A stretch of DNA of 64,000 nt from Deinandra increscens subsp. villosa (lineage: Eukaryota > Streptophyta > Magnoliopsida > Asterales > Asteraceae). A program made the position numbers and the translations under genes. The stretch's first letter is position 1. Each line of letters opens with the position of its first letter. Below are positions 46,628 to 57,100 of the stretch, one piece after another. Below the pieces are notes generated by a model, which was not told the DNA's origin, made no database searches, and saw only the letters and a program-made list of their open reading frames with translations. The stretch lies in contig JBCNJP010000008.1 in NCBI GenBank assembly GCA_039602395.1, forward strand, positions 69,527,095 to 69,591,094, written 5' to 3'.

Positions 46628-46990
46628 TTTTAGGAAATTCATCTTTTTTTGATTTTTAGGAATAATGTAATTTTAGGATGTGTGTTTTTTTTTTAATTTT
46701 TTTAGGAATAATGTAATTTTAGGATGTGTGTGTGTTTTTTTTAGGACTTGTAATAATTTTATAATGACATGTCGGTCTATTTATATTTTATGTAATGAAA
46801 TGTCTAAATTAGTATTTATTGTTTTTTTTATTAATTGAATAAAATAATAATAAAAGTAAAGTAATAGGAGTTGAAAAGATGGGTATTGGAAGTGAAATGA
46901 GTGAAATGTGAGGGGAGTGATAGGTGATGATGTGACGTTGAGTTGACAAAAAAGTAAAGTGATAGGTGATAGGTGAAAGATGGTATTACT

Positions 46991-48075
46991 ATATAACAAT
47001 TGTGAACTTGTACTAATAAGTGTTCTCATTGGGTGATGTGGTGGTCTTTGTTGGTTGACACGTAAGAGCCTAATAATATTTTTTATTTTTTATTCAAACG
47101 CAACAAATTTAGTAGAAGAGTTGGTGGTGTGATTTACATTTGTTTTAGGTCCTAGGCTCGATACTTTGAGACTTGAGAGTTTGCCTTATAATTTTAACGT
47201 CATTACGTTGTCTTTTTGTATTTTCGTTCTATTTACGTTGCGTTATGGCAATAGGAATTAGAGTAAATTACTAGTTTGGTCCTTCTGGGTTGGACATTTT
47301 AACCATTTTAGTCTAAAATAAATATAACAAATCAATCTCAAGGTTGTGTTTTTTTTTTAACCGGTTGACCACACACTAATTCTGTTAATTATTTATGTTA
47401 AATGTAAAGGCATGTAAGTTATTTTGCTTCCTAAGTAAAATGCACCATGCATGGCAGAGGCAGAACATGAGAATTCTATATTTACCGCACGAAATATAAT
47501 CAATCGCAATCGGAGTTTATTCATTGAATCTTGGATCATGAGATTAAGGACTTCTATAGTTATGTGTTTCACGCCCCCACCCCTTCCATGATCTAACTTA
47601 GTGTCAGATCTAGACTAAAAGTTCAGGGGTTACTGTTCAATTAAAAAAGCGTTTCAAGGGTAATGAAATACATAAAACATTAAAAATAAAAAATAAAAAA
47701 TTCCCACTATGCGGTGCAAGTTCAACGGAAACGTCCAGTAAGCTACATTCAACACTTACCTAACTAGCCAATGAACCCTCGAGATGCCCCCTTGCCCGTT
47801 GCCACCGTCATGAAGCGCCAAAAACGCCCATCGAGACGATGTTCTCTCCCATCACCCCAAAATACCTAACTATCCTCAGGTTTGATATTTTCAATGATAC
47901 TATGGTATTTAAGCTCAACTGATTTTTTTTTAAGTTAAAATTTTTATATAACACAGAAAATACACAATACAAGTGGATAATCACCCAGGCGGTTAAGGTA
48001 GTCGGCTACAAGTTTGACGCTGCCAAGTGACCAATATGGTATTTTCAATGATACTAGTACCGACCAATCACCCCA
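46991..48075. other. Intergenic, no gene recognised
   Basis: GAGTAAATTACTAGTTTGG at 47261 resembles an arm start of the GAGTAAATTAC MITE family, but no opposite arm was found. The rest is without supported features. Confidence 0.45.
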
Positions 48076-48179
48076 TTGATTCGGACCATTAACCGGGAAG
48101 AGAAGACGCGGGACGGATTGGGATCCCTTTCCCCTTATGAGAACATAACCACAACATGTTTCATTCATCATGACACAAG

Positions 48180-48425
48180 GTATCATTACCATGGTGGACA
48201 TGTGACCCGAGTACAAGATAACACCATTAAGTATGGAAAGAGAAACATGACACCAAGTGACTGCAATCATCTAAATTTCAAAACTGAATTCATTTCAAAA
48301 CAATGTATCATTACCATGGTGGACCTGTGACCCGAGTACAAGATAACACAATTATGTATGAAAAAAGAAACATGACACCAAGTGACTGCAATCATCTAAA
48401 ATTCAAAACTGAATTCATTTCAAAT
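48180..48425. repeat. Tandem duplication, two copies of 125 bp, downstream of the PB1 gene
   Basis: TATCATTACCATGGTGGAC occurs at 48180 and 48305, followed in both by TGTGACCCGAGTACAAGATA and a long shared tail to GAATTCATTTCAAA. It is non-coding. Confidence 0.9.
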
Positions 48426-48682
48426 CTTCAATGCTTTTCATTAGCTGGAAACATAATCTTTGAACCAATGTAAATTATAGCACATACACATATACTAGAA
48501 CAAAAAAATCAAACTTTTTATACCAATGTTATTATATTCAAGCACTAATACAACCCATTATACCCATATATCAATACCAACTTAACGATGAAATAATAAT
48601 AATAATTAAATAATAATAATAATAATTAATAAGAAAAAGACACACTTCACTGCAAAATTTTGAAATGAAACTCACCTGCAAA

Positions 48683-50857
48683 TCAAGGTTGTGATGTTCT
48701 CACTTGCTGGTTCATACTATTAGCTTGAGCTTCAACAGGTATATTTGAGGTCATGGTTTGATGTTGAGCAGCAGATTGAGGTGGCAAAGGCTGAGCTGGG
48801 GAGTATATATACTGTCCTTTTTGTGAAGGATCAGTGAACTCATATACATAACTACCACCTCCACCAGAAGGAACAGGTTGAGTAGGTTGATGAATGTGCG
48901 AGTAGCCGAGAAACTGCGGCAGAATCTGTTGTTGGCTGTAAGGAATCTGAACAAGTTGAGGAGCCGGTGCACCAGAATTCGTGGTGGTTCTATACACGCC
49001 AGGTGGTGGCTCGGTTTTAGTGGCGGATTGGACATCTCGGGATACAGTGAACACACCAGATGGTGGTGGGACTTGATTGTTAGGAGGGGCGGAAACAGCA
49101 GAGGGGGCATCAGCCTGCAATGGCAAGGTGTAACCTTGCGGTGGCTGTCTAGCGGGCATATAATACACAAAATTGTGTTGATGTTGAGTTTGGGACGGGT
49201 ATATCTGGTAGAAAGGCGGCATTGGAACCGCCCTTGATGGGTGGTGGGGGAGGTATTGCGGTGGTGGAACCGCGGTATGAATGAATTGAGGTTGGTGATG
49301 TGATTGATGTGTTTGTTGATCCACTCGGGCGGTTGGAGGTGAGAGTAAATAAGCAGAATCTTGAACAACTTGTTGAACTTGAATTCTAGTGTTTTGATCA
49401 AGGATATTACCTAAATCTTGATAATTCACAGGTGGTTTTTGAGCAGATGGGGAGTTGTTTATGCTACCATCACTGCAATTCATAGACATTTTAAGTTTTC
49501 AGTCCGGCATTTCATCAAACACCTATCATGCATTGCATATAAGTAAAGAAGACAAAATATTGTGTTGTGTACAATTCATAGACATTTTAAGTTTTCAGTC
49601 TGGCATTTCATTGAACACCTATCATACATTCGATGTATGTAAAGAACACAATTCATAGACAATTTTAAGTTTTCACTTTTCAGTCTGGCATTTCATCGAA
49701 CACCTATCATTCATTGCATAAAAGTAAAGAAGACAGAAAAATTGTGTTGCGTACCTTGAAATTGAATCCGGCTGATGTTGTTGATGATTATGATGTGCCA
49801 TTTGAAAAACCTGATCCGATTTCTCCTCTTCTGATAACAAACTTTTAGGGCTAGGGTTAGGATTTTCAGTGATCGGAACCTTGGAGCCAATAGGATCACC
49901 GGAAATCACCACCGGAGCCGTTTCAGTCACAAAATTCACATCCTCTTTCTGTTTAACGTGTTGCTGTACACTTAATTTGGAAAATTGCTCCTCAATTCCA
50001 CCTGCAACCTTCGGCTGATCCTCCACGTGTACTGTAACCGGCGACGACGAAGCCGAACCGAACGACGACGTCGTTTCCAGCATCGGAGAGTCAGGAACCG
50101 ATTGAACATCCTGAAAATTTTTACAGATCACACCTTTGTGATTCTGATTCTGATTCTGATTCACATCCTTCTTCTCCTGTACGGACACGTCATCTTCAAG
50201 ACCTAATAAGCAATTCACCGACGAAGTATCGGAAAATCCTGATAACGTACCGTTAAGCGCGTTCAGGAACCAATCCTCCGATTTCACAGAACTCTCTAGA
50301 AGCGATCCGATTGACGTAACGGATTCCGGCTTCGTCGGAAACAAAAACAAACGGATCCGCGAAGATGAATTCACGTTTAACCTATCGTATTCTTCAATCA
50401 TGTTTTCCAGATCTTCATCAGTGGTTACGGAGATCAACGAATCGAGGTCTTCTGACGGTAACTGATACTTAATCGTAAACGACGACGTACCGGAAACCGT
50501 AGACGACGATCGGAGAAGAGTTTTGGCGAGGCGGAGAGTGAGGTCCGATAGAGTGATGCGGCGGTCCACGACGACGATTCGTGTATCTCCGCCGACGTAG
50601 CACATGGACTTGTCGTGCGGGCGAGGGACTATGTGGCCGCCGTAACTGCACATCAATCGAAGCTTCGTCAGACCACCAGTCGCCGCCGCCGCCGCCGCCG
50701 TGGTAGAACCAGGTGGTTGCGTAGAACAGTCTTCTATCCAGGAATCGGTGGTTCTGGAGCGAGGAGAAGAGTCCAGGGAGGCAGGGTGTGCGGTGGTGGT
50801 TGCCGCCGTGACGGCGGTGAGAGGCGGTGGTGGTGGAGGAGCGGCGGTTTGCTCCAT
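48683..50857 (-). CDS. PB1 (Phox/Bem1p, octicosapeptide) domain protein, 2 exons
   Basis: Predicted 630 residues. Exons on the minus strand: 49755-50857 and 48683-49472, joined AG|T to a Ser codon. The N-terminus is Pro/Ala/Thr-rich with an Ala stretch coded by a GCC-type repeat. The PB1 domain spans about residues 62-173: LTKLRLMCSYGGHIVPRP with the basic Lys65, then RIVVVDRRITLSDL, and the acidic OPCA segment YQLPSEDLDSLISVTTDEDL at 131-150. After it comes a Ser/Glu-rich stretch, and exon 2 codes a long Gln/Pro/Tyr-rich disordered tail with QYIYSPAQPLPP near the end. Plant members of this group are nuclear or cytosolic scaffolds of mostly unknown role; PB1 mediates head-to-tail pairing. A perfect donor (CAG|GTGAGT) lies 7 bases after the stop. 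Confidence 0.92.
49477..49756. repeat. Tandem repeat of about 96 bp building the PB1-gene intron
   Basis: AATTCATAGACATTTTAAG and its following 80 bases occur at 49477, 49573 and 49650 (the second unit is about 19 bases shorter). Shared words are TTTTCAGTCTGGCATTTCAT and AACACCTATCAT. The array covers nearly the entire 282-bp intron, and its third copy reaches the splice donor. Confidence 0.93.
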
Positions 50858-50910
50858 AACTTTTTTTACGCAATTTTGGGGAGGAGTGGGTCTAGTTGGA
50901 TGGTGGGATG

Positions 50911-50920
50911 TTCTTATAGT
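50911..50920 (-). promoter_or_regulatory. Putative TATA box of the PB1 gene
   Basis: On the minus strand ACTATAAGAA lies about 55-65 bases before the ATG at 50857. Position and sequence fit a TATA box; the leader would be short. Confidence 0.35.
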
Positions 50921-51016
50921 TTTACAGCTGGATAAACCGTTACTTTAGTTTTATTTTTTATTAATTTATTTTACGTATTTTAATGTTTTTAATAAAATAA
51001 TTGTAACTTTATAATA

Positions 51017-52039
51017 GAGTAAATTACAGATTACGTCCTTTATAGTTATCAAATTATGGATTTTAACCTTTCTTAAAACTAATTACACGAGACAACCTTT
51101 AAAGTTATTTTCTTTTCATAATTGGACCTTTTCATTAACTGGCATCCAAATTAACCGTTAAGTGGGCACATGATTGGCACATGCTAGGATAAAAGGGTAA
51201 TTTTACCCTTAAAATAACCCCGTCGTGATAAACCTTTAAAAATTGATAGACCGTTATTTCTTTTGAACTACGATCCCATAAAACCACCCCCTGATTAAAC
51301 GCTTGCTCCTCCAAGAAATTGGGAACCATGGAAAAATCGATCATTCGCTCATCACTCCTTCCAGATGAAATTGAAGCTGTGTACCGTAAGCTTATGAATG
51401 TTGCTTCTTTGAATTTAGTTTTAAGGAACATAGATTCAATTTCATGTTACCTTTAAATCATGGGGGCAATTTCACTCATCCTGATCAAGTATTAAAATTG
51501 ATGTAAAGAAAAATGATGCTCATGTTAGTTTTAAGGAAAACGATTATTTTCATACTTTTAACTCGAGGCGGATCGAGATGATTGGAATGTACAAAGATGA
51601 AGGGATCGAGATTTTGAAAGAAAAAAAATAGAGAGAATGCTTCACAGTTCACGGGGTCGAGATAGATGAATGTGTTGGGGATTTTGAATATTGAAAAAGA
51701 GATAATGGTTCAAGATTTTAAAGATGTAGAGGACCTAAAAATCGGGTCTTTATAAAGGAAATAAGATGATTGTGAGATTGTTGTTTTTTTAAAAAATAAT
51801 AAAATAAAATAAAACGATCAGGATTATAGGTGTTGGGTTTTTTTTAGGGTAAAATTACCTTTTTACCCTAGCATGTGCCAATCATGTGCCCATTTAACGG
51901 TTAATTTGGATGTCAGTTAGTGAAAAGGTCCATTTCTGAAAAGAAAATAACTTTAAAGGTTGTCTCGTGTAATTAGTTTTTAGAAAGGTTAAAATCCATA
52001 ATTTCAATAACTATAAAGGACGTAATCCGTAGTTTACTC
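51017..52039. mobile_element. Mutator-type element, GAGTAAATTAC family, perfect 9-bp duplication, upstream of the PB1 gene
   Basis: Inverted arms of about 195 bp (51017-51215 and 51846-52039) start GAGTAAATTACAGATTACG. The flanks TTTATAATA at 51008-51016 and 52040-52048 are identical. The 630-bp interior has no transposase. It holds a plus-strand stretch MEKSIIRSSLLPDEIEAVYR (from 51329), which is of no family I recognise and could be a captured host fragment. The near end is 160 bp from the PB1-gene start codon. Confidence 0.88.
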
Positions 52040-52127
52040 TTTATAATACTTGGATTGGGCTTGAGTTCTCTACCGGGGCGGGGCTTGAGTTCTCTACTTG
52101 AGACTCAAGTTCTAATCTCACTATTAT

Positions 52128-52384
52128 CACTTTGGAGGGGGTATGGTGGTTCAATGAAGGAAGACTGAGATCTTTGTGATCTCTAGTTCGATCCTAAGGA
52201 CGTTCGGGTTTTATCACATCAGTGGGTCTTCGGGTGGGTGGGTTTTCTCCGGAACTGTAGATAACTTAGTACGCTTAAGGGCTCTGTGCGGCTGGGTTAG
52301 GCCAGCTGGCGGTGACCTTTTGCCATTGGGTCACCCCATACGGAGTATTTAGACAATTCAATGTTTGTTAGCCATTAAAAAAAA
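52128..52384 (+). mobile_element. SINE-like unit with A-tail
   Basis: It starts with a GGTGGTTCAATGAAGG stretch, has CTAGTTCGATCCTAAGG about 50 bases later (B-box-like), then a GC-rich body and ends GTTAGCCATTAAAAAAAA. This resembles a long tRNA-derived SINE. The target duplication is not convincing. Confidence 0.5.
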
Positions 52385-52503
52385 CTTGGATGACATTAAA
52401 CATATTATTTAAAGATTTTTCTTTTTTTTAAAAAATTTATTAGTGAAATGTAATAAGTTGTTGACCTTTTAAAAGCTTAGCCAATTAAATAACATGCGCT
52501 TTT

Positions 52504-52842
52504 GGAAAATTGGATTTTAATAATCCAAGTTATTACCAATTGGCCAATATTAATCTTAATTTCAAAATTGGCCTACATTAATCCCAATTATTAAGGTGTT
52601 GGATTTCATTGGACCCCCGTTAAGTTTTCCTTAACTCAGTTAGTTTTTTGCTGACGTGGCAGCCACGTGGCTATTATTAATCAGTGCCACGTCATCAAAA
52701 AACTAACGGAGTTAAGGAAAACTTAACGGGGGTCCAATGAAATCCAACACCTTAATAATTAGGATTAATGTAGACCAATTTTGAAATTGGGATTAATATT
52801 GGCCGATTGGTAATAACTTGGATTATTAAAATCCAATTTTCC
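52504..52842. mobile_element. Near-perfect palindromic MITE, GGAAAATTGG family, perfect 9-bp duplication
   Basis: It starts GGAAAATTGGATTTTAATAA and ends with its complement. The two halves fold over the full 339 bp with a short centre around GTGGCTATTATTAATCAGTG (about 52667). Flanks TGCGCTTTT at 52495-52503 and 52843-52851 are identical: a complex 9-bp duplication that is strong evidence for Mutator-type insertion. Confidence 0.92.
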
Positions 52843-53129
52843 TGCGCTTTTTGGACCACTATTGAATATTCTAGTAAGCATAATATTTAATCTAGAATTA
52901 AAATTAAAAAAATATAATAACCTGGATTGTTTTTTACAGCAAATAACCTGGATAAATAACTCGTAATTCTCGGTATTGTTTTGTTATCAAAGACAGATAA
53001 TTTTAAATATTAAATTGCATACTTATAAATAGCATATCTATTACATATTAACACAATAGACAACTTATTTTGACTTTTGTTGACTTCCATATTTAATATA
53101 TAAACAATGTGTATGAAGAAATTAATAAT

Positions 53130-53205
53130 CTCCTATTTGCTCCAACGGTTAGGTCGTTCGTTTTGATTACGCAACTTCCGGGTTCGAAGCATCCACATCC
53201 CGGTT
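53130..53205 (+). other. tRNA-box-like fragment
   Basis: CAACGGTTAGGTCGTTCG followed by CCGGGTTCGAAGC resembles A and B boxes of a tRNA or SINE head. It does not fold into a full tRNA by eye, so it is a probable SINE remnant. Confidence 0.3.
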
Positions 53206-53220
53206 AAACCCTTTTTTTTA

Positions 53221-53966
53221 GGAAAATTGGCCTATATTAATCCCAGTTATCACCTATTGGCCGATAATAATCCCAGTTATGATTTTGGCCTACAATAATC
53301 CCAGTTAATAACATGTTGGCATATATTGAACCGTCATTAAGTTGTGACTAACGGTGTTAGTTTTCTGTTGACTGGACATCCCAGTAGGATCCTAAGTGGC
53401 ATTGTATTAAAAAAAATCTTAGATGTCATTATATTATAGAAAAACTTTTAATAAAAAATAAATACCTAAAGAATGTAAGTCACGTAAAAGCCCACAACTA
53501 ATGATTCTGCAATCATCACCCTATGCGACCATCACCCTATGCCACATTCCAAAAAAAAAAAATTCGCAGCCCTCTTTAATTAATCTCCAACTTCGACATT
53601 CAAATTCATTTCTGAGCCTCCACTTGTGATCATCATCGAGTTTTATATTAAACTTGATATTATAAAATAAACTTAAAAGTCAAACTTTGCTTTTCTTTAT
53701 AATGAGCAATCCTGTAACGTATTTGAGTAGAAAAACACGAGAATTCACACGAGACATGGTTTTATTAAAATGTTTTTGACCTACTGAATATTAATGTTTT
53801 TTTTTTTAAATTCAAATGCCACCTATGATCCTACTGGGATGTCCAGTCAGCAAGAAACTAACACCGTTAGTCATAACTTAACGGCGGTTCAATATAAGCC
53901 AACATGTTATTAACTGGGATTATTGTAGGCCCAAAATCATAACTGGGATTATTATCGGCCAATAGG
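53221..53966. mobile_element. GGAAAATTGG-family MITE, right end lost in the assembly gap
   Basis: The left arm (53221-53405) begins GGAAAATTGGCC and is nearly the same as that of the 14293 element. The right arm runs from about 53817 to the N-run at 53967. By comparison with the 14293 element only about 32 bases of the right end are missing. The bases before it (eight T then A, 53212-53220) should recur after the end, inside or beyond the gap. Confidence 0.85.
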
Positions 53967-54466
53967 NNNNNNNNNNNNNNNNNNNNNNNNNNNNNNNNNN
54001 NNNNNNNNNNNNNNNNNNNNNNNNNNNNNNNNNNNNNNNNNNNNNNNNNNNNNNNNNNNNNNNNNNNNNNNNNNNNNNNNNNNNNNNNNNNNNNNNNNNN
54101 NNNNNNNNNNNNNNNNNNNNNNNNNNNNNNNNNNNNNNNNNNNNNNNNNNNNNNNNNNNNNNNNNNNNNNNNNNNNNNNNNNNNNNNNNNNNNNNNNNNN
54201 NNNNNNNNNNNNNNNNNNNNNNNNNNNNNNNNNNNNNNNNNNNNNNNNNNNNNNNNNNNNNNNNNNNNNNNNNNNNNNNNNNNNNNNNNNNNNNNNNNNN
54301 NNNNNNNNNNNNNNNNNNNNNNNNNNNNNNNNNNNNNNNNNNNNNNNNNNNNNNNNNNNNNNNNNNNNNNNNNNNNNNNNNNNNNNNNNNNNNNNNNNNN
54401 NNNNNNNNNNNNNNNNNNNNNNNNNNNNNNNNNNNNNNNNNNNNNNNNNNNNNNNNNNNNNNNNNN
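53967..54466. other. Assembly gap, 500 N
   Basis: Exactly 500 unknown bases, probably a placeholder of arbitrary length. Any frame crossing it is meaningless. Confidence 0.98.
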
Positions 54467-55300
54467 TGCCTTGTCGAAATTTGTTTACATGCGATAGGCT
54501 AGATTCCTTTGTACTCATTATCGCATGTTCCCGCTATATTTGGACATAGTTACGAACCTTAGAGTTAAGGTTACAGAGACTTTTATATTTACTTGCATAT
54601 GTGACCGTTTTATTTGGCATCAATACTCGAGCACATCCACCTATGGGGACCATAGGGCGTCAATTGTGGCTTCTTTTGACGTGCTCTATCTGTGGCGGAG
54701 CGATTAGCCACGGAGTCTCGAAGTAGTTAATGATGTGCTAAGTTGCTGCACTAGTTAGTTAATTAGAGGCGTATGGATCGATCCTAGGAAAATTTATGTT
54801 ATTGGTGAATTGGGTAGGTGTGTGTACCCACACTCCCATATCACATTACCGGTACATTGGGGTTGCAGCCAATATACATATTGTTACTGTTATTTGTTAC
54901 TGTTACTGTTAATAGCTCAAATGGGTATTTCCTTATTGATACGTCTCATTTATTTCTCCTAAGTCGTATATTTGTTTTATCCTCATTGTTATATTGTAGT
55001 GCTATTGTTCCACCGTTACTAAGCAACTTTTGGCTCAACCGTTTTTCTTTTTCTTGTGTCTTCTTTATTATTATGACAGGTACTTCTGGGGAAAAAGGGA
55101 AAGAGATCAAGAGAAAGTAGAACGGATTAGGAAAAAAACTATGCTGATTTTTAAAACTCTATTTATTTAAATTATTATTTTATTTGAACTTGTCATGTTT
55201 TTGTTTAAAACCTGGATTTTTTTATTTTAAACATTGACTTAAGTATTTTTGGATTGTTTTTATCTCTGTTTACTGTATGAGTGACACGTCAGCCCTATTC
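54467..55300. other. Unassigned sequence after the gap
   Basis: It has repeat-like character, but I could not assign a family. The frames at 54525 and 54818 have no recognised domain. It may belong to an LTR retrotransposon broken by the gap. Confidence 0.4.
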
Positions 55301-55329
55301 GGGTTGAGGTGTTACGACTACCGTCAATC

Positions 55330-55850
55330 TACCATCGCCCACCTGTTTCGTTGTGTAAAAAGCAATGGTAACCAATAAATCCAGCCAAGAACAAAGAGTT
55401 TACAAGCAAGTTCAATCAGATGAAAATAATCAGACAAATAATACAGAAACCCCTAACTCGACGAATAGAAAGAAAGAGTTTCTCTTCTAACATAACCTGT
55501 TGCGATCTACACACGGGAGAGCAATCACTAATTCATCACGACAATGAATCAAACGATGATCAGCACGAATGAAGAAGAAACCCTAAATGATCGAAAGAGA
55601 GAACGAGGGACCCGAACAACATTGCGGCTCTTTGCTCCTTTCAGCATTCCAAGCGACCCGATAGCCCAATATGAAATATAAAATAAAGAATAAAGAACCA
55701 ATTAGAACAAGTAAAAAACAAATGTAAAGGGGTGAATTGCAATATATTTCAATACCCACTCTCAATTCACGATGATTGATTAATAACCCTTTTATAAAAA
55801 TATCAGCTAGCTGATTTTGTTAGTCTATCATATCCCACAGACTTTGATAC
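55330..55850 (-). pseudogene. Decayed Copia RNase H end and following LTR-like sequence
   Basis: On the minus strand NQLADIFIKGL (about 55785-55817) matches the end of Copia polyproteins, which read DQLADIFTKGL. The frame runs on for 60 more codons without the usual ending, then into sequence with LTR-like texture. Upstream pol domains are not visible. Confidence 0.45.
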
Positions 55851-56134
55851 AACCTTTGCTAGCTTTTTTCACAAGAAAATTAAATCAACCTCAAAACACA
55901 ACTTAAATCGACCTCAAAATGTTTTGTATGATCATGAAATACAAAATAATTTTATCGTTTAACTATCTAATTAGTGTGATGTGTAAGTCACCACAAACCC
56001 ACGTGCCTTTTAGTTATTAGTATTTCAGTTTCATAATTCCCAATGTTTCCCAGTTAATAGTCTTAGTTTGAGTCGGTTGTTTATATATTCATGCGTCATC
56101 TTTCCTCGATTATAGGGTAAAACATTTATCAATT

Positions 56135-57091
56135 GGGGCATTTACATATATCCCCTTACCAAGTCATTTTATAACATATTTACCCAAGCTTAATATTTAA
56201 TTACATATATCCCCTTCCTAAACCATATATATTACATATTTACCCAATTCATTTAAAATAACTTAATAAATGACTATTATACCCTTATAAATATTTACAT
56301 ATATCCCCTTCTAATATCATATTGTAACAACTACAAATTTAGGTCATCAAACCAAAATTATTTCAAGTTCATATCTTGTATAACGATTTAGCCAAAAATA
56401 TATATATATATTGCGGTTTCAAGAATTGATTTGGTAGGGCTCAAAACTCACATTTATATCAGATTCAAAACTCACATTTATATATGTATATACACAGTCC
56501 CGATTATAGTTATAGGAAATAAACATTGAACTCAAGTCATCTAAAAATTTGAAACTATAACTGGTTCATGAGACAAGTGGGGAATTGAAACAGAGGCTGG
56601 AATTGTTATCTCAAATAGGTGGACAGAAACAGATCGGAGAATGGGAATAGTCGGATGCGTGACAAAGGCTGCTTGGAACAAACGAAAAAGTTTGGATTGA
56701 GTTACGGCAGAAGCTTCCAACACCAATACAGAGTATAGCAATACTAGTGACGACAGAGGAAGGTTGGGTAGCGATTCACAACCAGCACGGACCACACGAA
56801 GCCTTCTTCGGTTGCAGGTGGTGGTTTAGTGCGACGGACCTCCGTGAGAACACCAGCACTTACGAATTTGGTGGCGGTCGTGGTGCTGCGATAGAGAATT
56901 CGAAGAAGACGCCGTGAGCATGTTGGATTTCTTTTACGTAATTTTCACATTTAATTTCTTTATTTTTTTTTTGAAAATTGAAAGGGCAAATAAGTAATTT
57001 TATACGAAGACGAGGAAATATGTAATTAAATTTTAGGTCTGGGTATATATGTAATTAAGTAGCTTACTAAGGGGATATATGTAAATGTTCC
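56135..57091. mobile_element. Mutator-type element with perfect 9-bp duplication and GC-richer interior
   Basis: The ends GGGGCATTTACATATATCCC and (inverted) GGAACATTTACATATATCCC are followed by further inverted similarity (ACCAAG/AGTAAG, TACCCA/TGGGTA). The flanks TTATCAATT at 56126-56134 and 57092-57100 are identical. The interior (about 56540-56930) is GC-richer and gene-like in composition, with an 84-codon minus-strand frame (56541-56795) of unknown family. No transposase was seen. The layout fits a Pack-MULE, but the captured gene is not identified. Confidence 0.85.
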
Positions 57092-57100
57092 TTATCAATT

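Larger units (their letters stand above)
45111..46990 (+). mobile_element. Harbinger-type element carrying only ORF1
   Basis: The region encloses a Harbinger ORF1 relic and has weak inverted ends (TTACAATACCCTC on the left, and GTAATACCATC from the right). Direct copies of a GATGATGTGGCGACGTTGAG-like subterminal phrase lie inside both ends (about 45142 and 46926). No TTA/TAA duplication could be fixed, so limits are approximate. No transposase is present. Confidence 0.5.

Noticed and set aside
48751..49401. Minus-strand frame of 216 codons overlapping PB1-gene exon 2
   Set aside because: Out-of-frame shadow; the other frame continues the PB1 protein across a good splice junction.
50469..50948. 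Arg/Gly-rich frames on both strands over PB1-gene exon 1
   Set aside because: By-products of the GCC/CCG-rich coding sequence of exon 1.
53130..53205. Possible functional tRNA gene
   Set aside because: Promoter-like boxes are present, but no acceptor stem or full cloverleaf could be formed by eye.
53952..54518. Minus-strand frame of 188 codons
   Set aside because: It is open only because it crosses the 500-N gap; the flanking codons belong to a MITE arm.
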